A DNA stretch of 11,464 nt from Bacteroidales bacterium (GTDB taxonomy: Bacteria > Bacteroidota > Bacteroidia > Bacteroidales > UBA3824), in contig JAFYFR010000149.1 of assembly GCA_017543645.1 (NCBI GenBank), positions 1-11,464 of the forward strand, in the 5' to 3' direction. Numbering within the stretch: position 1 is the stretch's first letter; every line of letters starts with the position of its first letter. A model generated the notes under the pieces. That model was not told where the DNA came from. It worked only from the letters and a program-made list of their open reading frames with translations, and searched no databases. The position numbers and the translations under genes were made by a program. Below are positions 6,202 to 11,464 of the stretch, piece by piece.

Positions 6202-8145
6202 TTATTTTAAATTAACTGTAAACGACTTGTTGTTGATACGTACCACCATAACTCCCGAGGAACGGCTGATGGAGATTTCTTCGCGGTTGGTGGTGGTGAA
6301 GCCGCGCTTAACAGTGCGTCCCGAAATATCTATTATCTGATAGTCTGTGCCTGTGGGCGCTTCTATATAGATAGTGCGGTTGTACGACCATACCCTTGCG
6401 CCGCTTTCGGCAGAGACATCCGTCACGGGCGTAACCACTTCGCCGCCCGCCGCCTCGTCAGAAGGTTCTGCGCCCGGCTCCACCACGCGCACCACAATCC
6501 TGTTGGGCAGCACCGCACCCGATTTGGCTGTGATGTCGCTGCCTGTGCCTGTATATTCAAGATAGCAGCGGAACGGATATATGGTAGCACCGTCGGCAAT
6601 TTTTACAAAGTCGCCTATGCTGATACCGTCGGCGGCTACGCCTGCAAAGCCGTAGTATTTGGCATCCGACGCCAGCGATTGCCACGTATGTTTCTGATAG
6701 GCGCCGGTCAAAGTCCATTTGCCGTTAGTGGTTGTGAGCCGGTCGGGTGTGGATTCTAACGTAATGTCTTTACCGTCGGCTCCGGTAAACGTCAACGGCC
6801 CTGTAACTCCGTCGGCCGGCTTAAATATATAAGGTGTGTTGGCTTCGGTCGAAGCCACCTGGATTACATCAGCTATCCATGCGTCATCTTTGGCAGAATA
6901 ACTTACCTTGTAAAACTGGTAGAAAGTGCCGTAGGGAGCAGGATTGGTGATAGCAAAAGGCAGTATCAATGTAGAATACACATTAGGCACAAACGTGCGT
7001 TTAAGGACAACGCTTTTGACCTGCATATTCTCACTAAGGCTGAAAGGCGACTCATTGTCAAAATTTCCGTCGATAGTTGCCACATTATTTGCTATTTGCA
7101 CCGGCTTACGTGCAACTATAATATCCCCACCGTTAGGTACGGCGTCGAAGTAGATGTAGCCGCCGTCTATCTTATGGTCGATTTCTACGTTGTTTTGTGT
7201 AACTTTCACGTTAGTCCAGTCGCTCTTTACACGTAGCGACAGCGGGTAGTCGTATTTGGAAATATTGTCGGCAATGGTGTGGGCCAGTTTTATGGTGAGA
7301 TCGTAGTCGGTGGTAGCCAAGATTTCCGTTTTGCTTGCCTTGCGCTCCTTGATGTACATGGCCACATATCCCATCGGAGCCACCCAAATGTCCTTGTCGT
7401 TCTGCTGAGCCCAACGGAGAGCGCCATCGATAGCGTTAAGGTCTGTCAGGGAGTATGTGACATTACCGTTGAACTTGCCCTGTATGCCGTGGGTAATGAA
7501 TGCGACCCATCCGTTGCTCTGCAATACATTCTGCATTTTGCTGGTAAAGTCATTTGTACTCTTAACTGTACTTTCTGAACCGGTCAAGTATGCCGGAACC
7601 TTTGCCCAATTGGAGGGTCCGTCCTTGCTCATGTAGTCGGATATACCCAGCCAGCTACCCACGCCAATACGACCTACGATGTAGTTTTGCAAAACTTTGC
7701 TTTCGTTCGGGACATTGAAGTCCGGGTATGCCACCGATATCACGCCATACTTCTGTTGGATTTTGCCTTCGATGATCTTCTTTGAGGAGGCTTCTTCGCC
7801 ACTCATATTATTAGGATGGCTGTTGCTGTGGCTGCCGATTTCGTGTCCTTTGCCTGCCAAGCCAAGAAAACCGCTCCAGTTTGGATTCCAGTTGCACACA
7901 AGGAAGAATGTGGCCTTGTAGCCGTACTTTTCGAAAAGCGGGGCAACGTCGGATACATGGCTTGGCGCACCGTCATCAAACGTAAACGAGGCTGCACCCT
8001 TGCGGAAACCCGACCATGTGCCTATTTCCACTGTCTGCGCAAAAGCGGCGACAGAATTAACAGCTAATGCCAGCGACATCATTACAGCCGGCATAACTCT
8101 ACGGGAGCGGGCTAACGCTCCCTGCTTTTTGTGAATTAGTTCCAT
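6202..8145 (-). CDS. Secreted polysaccharide deacetylase (CE4, NodB fold) with C-terminal T9SS-like sorting domain
   Basis: This is a 647-residue exported protein. ATG 8145 is used; the frame opens 12 nt earlier at a TTG, which is less likely. A basic N-terminus and hydrophobic stretch (~17-36) ending in AFA give a signal peptide cut near residue 36. The NodB domain (~45-260) shows TFDDG (55-59, D57/D58), the metal-binding HSNSHPN (H106, H110), AYPDFN in the position of the third CE4 motif, and AFITHG (H219). Such enzymes remove N- or O-acetyl groups from polysaccharides such as peptidoglycan, chitin or xylan; the substrate here is not evident. Beta-rich regions follow (~285-560). The last ~65 residues (SYNRTIYIEAP, IDISGRTVKRG, SGVMVVRINN) resemble Bacteroidota T9SS C-terminal sorting domains, suggesting surface display or secretion through the outer membrane. 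The gene is divergent from the DUF5686 gene and convergent with the DUF2723 gene. No terminator of its own was seen. Confidence 0.85.
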   Translation of the reverse strand: MELIHKKQGALARSRRVMPAVMMSLALAVNSVAAFAQTVEIGTWSGFRKGAASFTFDDGAPSHVSDVAPLFEKYGYKATFFLVCNWNPNWSGFLGLAGKGHEIGSHSNSHPNNMSGEEASSKKIIEGKIQQKYGVISVAYPDFNVPNESKVLQNYIVGRIGVGSWLGISDYMSKDGPSNWAKVPAYLTGSESTVKSTNDFTSKMQNVLQSNGWVAFITHGIQGKFNGNVTYSLTDLNAIDGALRWAQQNDKDIWVAPMGYVAMYIKERKASKTEILATTDYDLTIKLAHTIADNISKYDYPLSLRVKSDWTNVKVTQNNVEIDHKIDGGYIYFDAVPNGGDIIVARKPVQIANNVATIDGNFDNESPFSLSENMQVKSVVLKRTFVPNVYSTLILPFAITNPAPYGTFYQFYKVSYSAKDDAWIADVIQVASTEANTPYIFKPADGVTGPLTFTGADGKDITLESTPDRLTTTNGKWTLTGAYQKHTWQSLASDAKYYGFAGVAADGISIGDFVKIADGATIYPFRCYLEYTGTGSDITAKSGAVLPNRIVVRVVEPGAEPSDEAAGGEVVTPVTDVSAESGARVWSYNRTIYIEAPTGTDYQIIDISGRTVKRGFTTTNREEISISRSSGVMVVRINNKSFTVNLK

Positions 8146-8176
8146 AAAAAAAAACAAACAATAATTAGTTACACCG

Positions 8177-8205
8177 CAAAAGTAGATTAATTTTTTTTCA
8201 ACAAA
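8177..8205 (-). promoter_or_regulatory. Bacteroides-type promoter of the polysaccharide deacetylase gene
   Basis: On the minus strand, TACTTTTG (8184-8177) is a full TAnnTTTG -7 box with TTTG (8205-8202) 17 nt upstream as -33. Transcription would start near 8170, giving a leader of about 25 nt before ATG 8145. Confidence 0.6.
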
Positions 8206-8246
8206 CTACAAATCCAACATCTTCCTCAAAAAAAATGCACAATCCT

Positions 8247-8263
8247 AATAATTGTTAATTATT
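8247..8263. repeat. Perfect 17-bp inverted repeat between divergent promoters
   Basis: AATAATT-GTT-AATTATT has two 7-bp arms with a 3-nt spacer. It lies between the leftward deacetylase promoter and the rightward DUF5686 promoter, ending 34 bp before the latter's -7 box. Its size and place suit an operator, but the DNA is very AT-rich and chance cannot be excluded. Confidence 0.35.
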
Positions 8264-8297
8264 GTAAATAGAAGTTATATCATATCAAAATGTAATG

Positions 8298-8305
8298 TAT
8301 CTTTG
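8298..8305 (+). promoter_or_regulatory. Bacteroides-type -7 box of the DUF5686 gene
   Basis: TATCTTTG matches TAnnTTTG exactly; no clear -33 TTTG is seen at the usual distance. Start of transcription near 8310 would give a leader of about 33 nt before ATG 8343. It also rules out the in-frame ATG at 8295, which would lie within the promoter. Confidence 0.5.
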
Positions 8306-8342
8306 CAGCAGAAAAAGGGCAAGGAAAAAACAAACTAAAAAC

Positions 8343-10805
8343 ATGAAAAACTTTGTTAAGATTGGTATAATAGCGGCCTTGATAACTATATCAGCCAACC
8401 TACAGGCACAGACCAAGGTGCGCGGAACCGTTACCGACGCCGAAACCGGCGAACCCCTGCCCTTTGCCAACGTGGTGTTCCCAGGCACCACTATCGGAAC
8501 TATCACCGACCCCGACGGAAACTATTTTATCCAGACACACGCCGCGGTAGACTCCATCTCATTCTCGATGCTCGGCTACGACACCTACACGCAGGCAATA
8601 TCACGCGACGCGTATCAGGAGCTCAACATCACACTGTCGCAGGGCAGCCTTACACTCGACGTGGTGGTGGTGCATCCGGGCGAAAACCCGGCGTGGCGCA
8701 TCATGCGCAACGTGGAGGCCAACCGTAAGAAAAACAATCCCGACCGCCTCGACAGCTACCAGTACCAATGCTACAACAAGATGGAGATAGACCTGAGCAA
8801 CGTCAGCTCCAGGATGACAGAGAAAGGCATAATGAAAAACTTCGACTTTGTGATGAGCTACGCCGACACTTCGGCCGAAACCGGCAAGGTATTTCTGCCG
8901 GTGTTTATCACCGAAACCATGTCGGACATATACTACAAGTCAAGCCCCTCGAAAAAGAAGGAGGTAATCTGCGCCAGCCGCGTGTCGGGCGTGGAAAGCA
9001 CCAACGTGTCGCAATACACCGGACAGATGCTCATCGACGTAAACATCTACAAAAACTACATTCCCGCATTCGGACACCAGTTTGTGTCGCCCGTATCAGA
9101 CTATTGGAAAACCAATTACAAATACTACCTGTTAGACTCGCTCTACGAAGACGGGCATTACCTCTACCATCTGGCGTTTAAACCAAGGCACAAGCAAGAA
9201 TACGCGTTCAACGGCGAACTCTGGATCAACGACTCCACATGGGCGGTGAAAAAAGTAACTGCCAAAATGAACAACGATGTAAACATCAACTATATCAACG
9301 ACATGACCATCTCGCAGGAATACACCTATATAGATTCCGCGTGGTTTTTGCAAAAGGAGGAACTCTTTGTAGACTTCAACATCACCGACAAGACCATGGG
9401 ACTTTTCGGACGTAAGACCACATCGCGCCGCGACATAAAAATCAATCCGCCCTTCGACTCCAACATGTTCTCCACCACCAACAACGAGGAGACCATCGTG
9501 TTAGACGAAGCCCTCACACGCGACTCGGCATACTGGAACAGCCAGCGACACGAAAAGCTCTCGCTCAAGGAGCAGAACATCTACGCCATGGTGGACAGCG
9601 TTAAGGAAGTGCCTATATTCCACACCATCACCAACACCATCAATATGTTCATAACCGGATACTGGGCGCACTCCTGGTGGGAGTTCGGACCTTATTTCAA
9701 AATTTACAGCCACAATCCCATCGAGGGGCACAGATTCAGAATCGGAGGACGCACAAGCAACAACTTCAGCACCGACATCAAGTTCAACGCCCACATAGCT
9801 TACGGCACCAAGGATCAGAAACTCAAATACGGCGCAGGATTCATCTACATGGTGAACAAAGCCCCGCGGCGGACTATAGAAATGCAGTACAAGTACGACT
9901 ACGAGCAGCTCGGACAGTCGATCAACGCATTTGCGGAAGACAACATGTTCTCCTCGCTCCTCGCCCGACGCGAAAAAGACAACCTGCTTATGGTTCAGGA
10001 GTTTAAATACAACTACGAGCACGAGTATTTCCAAGGATTCTCCAACACCGCGGGCGTACAATACCGCCGTCTGTACCACTCAGATGTGATTCCGTTCAGA
10101 AACGAATCGCTGCAGATAGACCTCAAGAGCATAGTAAGCTACGAGCTCAACCTCAACACGCACTTCTGCTACAATGAAAAATTCGTTGCAGGACAGTTCT
10201 TCAGAAAACGCATGTCGAGCGACCATCCCGCCTTCGACATCGACGCCACCATCGGCATGTGGAACAACAAAGGCAACTACGACAAGTACTACCGCCTCAC
10301 CGCCTCCATACAGCAGCGTCTATCGGTAAATCCGCTGGGCAAGCTCCGCTACCTGATAGAGGCAGGCAAGATTTTCGGAACAGTGCCCTTCCCGCTACTC
10401 AAGCTCCACGAGGGCAACGAGACCTACGCCTTCGACACCTACGCCTTCAACATGATGAACCTCTACGAATTTGCCTCCGACACATATCTCAGCGCAACGT
10501 TGGAACACCATTTTAACGGATTTTTCTTCAACCGCATACCGCTCTTGCGCAAGTTGAAATGGCGCGAAATAGCATACGCCAAAGGCCTCGTAGGCGACAT
10601 CTCGATGAAAAACAGCCGAGCAAACGCAATATTAGACTTTCCCTCGTCGCTCGGCGACGTAAACAAACCATACGCAGAGGCAGGTGTAGGCATCGAAAAC
10701 ATATTCAAGTTTTTCAGGGTTGACGCCGTATGGCGCCTCACGCACTTAGACAGTCCCGACATCACAAAATTTGCAATAATGTTCAAAGCGCAGGTGATTC
10801 TGTAA
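8343..10805 (+). CDS. CarboxypepD_reg-like / DUF5686 family outer-membrane-type protein
   Basis: This 820-residue exported protein starts at ATG 8343 (MKNFVKIG). An upstream in-frame ATG at 8295 sits in the promoter. A signal peptide (residues ~1-22, ending LQAQ) is followed by a carboxypeptidase-regulatory-like beta domain (~25-110: VRGTVTDAETGEPLPFANV, then GTITDPDGNY, as in TonB-dependent receptors). NPAWRIMRNVEANRKKNNP (from N115) and the following DSYQYQCYNKMEID mark the DUF5686 domain. The rest is rich in alternating aromatic beta-strands (for example EMQYKYDYEQL) and ends in a hydrophobic strand, MFKAQVIL, so the C-terminal half may form an outer-membrane beta-barrel. The length is normal for the family. 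DUF5686 proteins are common in Bacteroidota and their function is unknown. The gene is monocistronic by appearance and divergent from the deacetylase gene. The family call is firm; the outer-membrane location is inferred. Confidence 0.88.
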   Translation: MKNFVKIGIIAALITISANLQAQTKVRGTVTDAETGEPLPFANVVFPGTTIGTITDPDGNYFIQTHAAVDSISFSMLGYDTYTQAISRDAYQELNITLSQGSLTLDVVVVHPGENPAWRIMRNVEANRKKNNPDRLDSYQYQCYNKMEIDLSNVSSRMTEKGIMKNFDFVMSYADTSAETGKVFLPVFITETMSDIYYKSSPSKKKEVICASRVSGVESTNVSQYTGQMLIDVNIYKNYIPAFGHQFVSPVSDYWKTNYKYYLLDSLYEDGHYLYHLAFKPRHKQEYAFNGELWINDSTWAVKKVTAKMNNDVNINYINDMTISQEYTYIDSAWFLQKEELFVDFNITDKTMGLFGRKTTSRRDIKINPPFDSNMFSTTNNEETIVLDEALTRDSAYWNSQRHEKLSLKEQNIYAMVDSVKEVPIFHTITNTINMFITGYWAHSWWEFGPYFKIYSHNPIEGHRFRIGGRTSNNFSTDIKFNAHIAYGTKDQKLKYGAGFIYMVNKAPRRTIEMQYKYDYEQLGQSINAFAEDNMFSSLLARREKDNLLMVQEFKYNYEHEYFQGFSNTAGVQYRRLYHSDVIPFRNESLQIDLKSIVSYELNLNTHFCYNEKFVAGQFFRKRMSSDHPAFDIDATIGMWNNKGNYDKYYRLTASIQQRLSVNPLGKLRYLIEAGKIFGTVPFPLLKLHEGNETYAFDTYAFNMMNLYEFASDTYLSATLEHHFNGFFFNRIPLLRKLKWREIAYAKGLVGDISMKNSRANAILDFPSSLGDVNKPYAEAGVGIENIFKFFRVDAVWRLTHLDSPDITKFAIMFKAQVIL

Positions 10806-10834
10806 CCGCACTAATTACCGAGCGGGATTTTTTT
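10806..10834 (+). terminator. Possible weak terminator of the DUF5686 gene
   Basis: Directly after the stop codon, CCGC (10806-10809) can pair with GCGG (10822-10825) across a 12-nt loop, followed by seven T (10828-10834). The stem is short, so this is a weak candidate. Confidence 0.35.
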
Positions 10835-10922
10835 GTCCTTTTTCAAAAAAAACTGATAAAAACATGCGCACATTAAAATATTTGTTGTAACTTTAAACGC
10901 ATTTTTAAAAGCAGTACACCTA

Positions 10923-11464
10923 ATGGCTACAGAAAAGATTATCAAAACAGCAGATTTGCAAGAGTACCGGCCGCTCATATGGTACGGAGAACCCGTCTAC
11001 GCACGGTTTTCACAATTGGAAACTATACTTAAGAACGGTCTCGGGGACAACTTTTCAGAATTTTTGGCCAAACCTCTTATCGCCGGCGGCAAGGCAAGAT
11101 GGATGAGTTCGGCTGTTCCTAACGGAGTGCCGTTTACACAGCTGGACCAAGGAAAACAAGAGCTGGCGAGAGTTAATCTGCAGAACATTCTCAACAAGAT
11201 CAAGAATTTTGCGCAAGAGCTTAACCAGTCGAGCGACCCGCACCAAAAAGAACTCGGCGAACTGCTCCTGCTCTCAATCGAAGTTCCCTCGCTCGACAGC
11301 GTTATTGTCGATGGCGAACGCATAGTGCTGACCATCTGGGGCTTCAGCAGCGAAGAATCTCAAAAGCAAAACTTCAAGTTAGACACCAAAATAGAAAAGC
11401 CCGTTATACCTGTAACAGTGGCTAACCTCCCCCCTACCCCACCCGTTGCAAATGTCCAACCGGC
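10923..11464 (+). CDS. Unrecognised protein, N-terminal 180 residues (3' truncated)
   Basis: The frame is open from ATG 10923 to the end of the window. The start reads MATEKIIKTADLQEYRPLIW, and no earlier in-frame start fits the intergenic region. I do not recognise the family. The visible part is soluble, without signal peptide or membrane segment. It has a mixed first part (WYGEPVYARFSQLETILKN, then FLAKPLIAGGKARWMSSAV), a helical stretch with coiled-coil-like character (~80-125, QELARVNLQNILNKIKNFAQ) and a beta segment (SVIVDGERIVLTIWGF). From about residue 160 it turns proline- and valine-rich (KPVIPV, NLPPTPPVANV), which looks like a linker to another domain beyond the window edge. Use of C-ending codons matches the preceding genes, so nothing marks it as foreign. 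Its promoter may include TAACTTTA at 10888-10895, a one-mismatch -7 box without a clear -33. Confidence 0.75.
   Translation, partial: MATEKIIKTADLQEYRPLIWYGEPVYARFSQLETILKNGLGDNFSEFLAKPLIAGGKARWMSSAVPNGVPFTQLDQGKQELARVNLQNILNKIKNFAQELNQSSDPHQKELGELLLLSIEVPSLDSVIVDGERIVLTIWGFSSEESQKQNFKLDTKIEKPVIPVTVANLPPTPPVANVQP

Noticed and set aside
9501..10079. 192-codon open frame on the minus strand
   Set aside because: It is antisense to the well-supported DUF5686 gene, has low-complexity Val/Leu/Glu-rich composition, and shows no recognisable motifs or promoter.
10888..10895. TAACTTTA as the promoter of the last gene
   Set aside because: It has one mismatch in the -7 box and no -33 TTTG at a fitting distance, so it is too weak to list as a separate feature.
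1..11464. tRNA, rRNA, CRISPR array, insertion sequence or att site
   Set aside because: No cloverleaf, spaced direct repeats, terminal inverted repeats, transposase or integrase motifs were seen on either strand.

Overview
The window looks like chromosomal DNA of a Bacteroidota (Bacteroidales-type) bacterium. The evidence is Bacteroides-style promoters (-7 box TAnnTTTG, no Shine-Dalgarno sequences), a DUF2723 membrane protein, a DUF5686 outer-membrane-type protein, and a secreted polysaccharide deacetylase that ends in a domain resembling type IX secretion (T9SS) sorting domains. No tRNA, rRNA, CRISPR array, transposase or integrase was seen, and no gene-free stretch exceeds 200 bp.

Left part (1-2523), a probable defence patch. 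It starts with the last ~203 codons of a protein that looks like the C-terminus of a large DNA methyltransferase / restriction-modification enzyme (plus strand). Tail to tail with it, only 7 bp away, lies a two-gene minus-strand operon: an AAA/ABC-type ATPase (RloA-like) followed after 4 bp by an RloB-family Toprim-like putative nuclease. This pairing matches the RloA/RloB and AbiL type of phage-defence module and is more distantly reminiscent of PARIS. The pair is visibly AT-richer than the genes to its right.

Middle and right part (2708-11464), ordinary envelope genes, each apparently with its own promoter. A 1115-residue polytopic DUF2723 (GT117-type, probable protein O-mannosyltransferase) gene ends at a strong intrinsic terminator. 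It converges on a minus-strand gene for a secreted CE4 polysaccharide deacetylase. Divergent from that gene is an 820-residue CarboxypepD_reg-like/DUF5686 protein. The window closes with the first 180 codons of an unrecognised gene with a proline-rich stretch at its cut end.

How the genes work together: the ATPase and RloB-like protein probably act as one unit (ATPase sensor/regulator plus nuclease effector). The envelope genes share a cell-surface theme but show no operon linkage. Points worth a second look are the RloA/RloB pair beside a restriction-modification-like gene, the apparent complete absence of the tetranucleotide CTAG across the 11.5 kb (hand scan), an internal codon-usage shift in the DUF2723 gene, and inverted repeats inside both divergent promoter regions.
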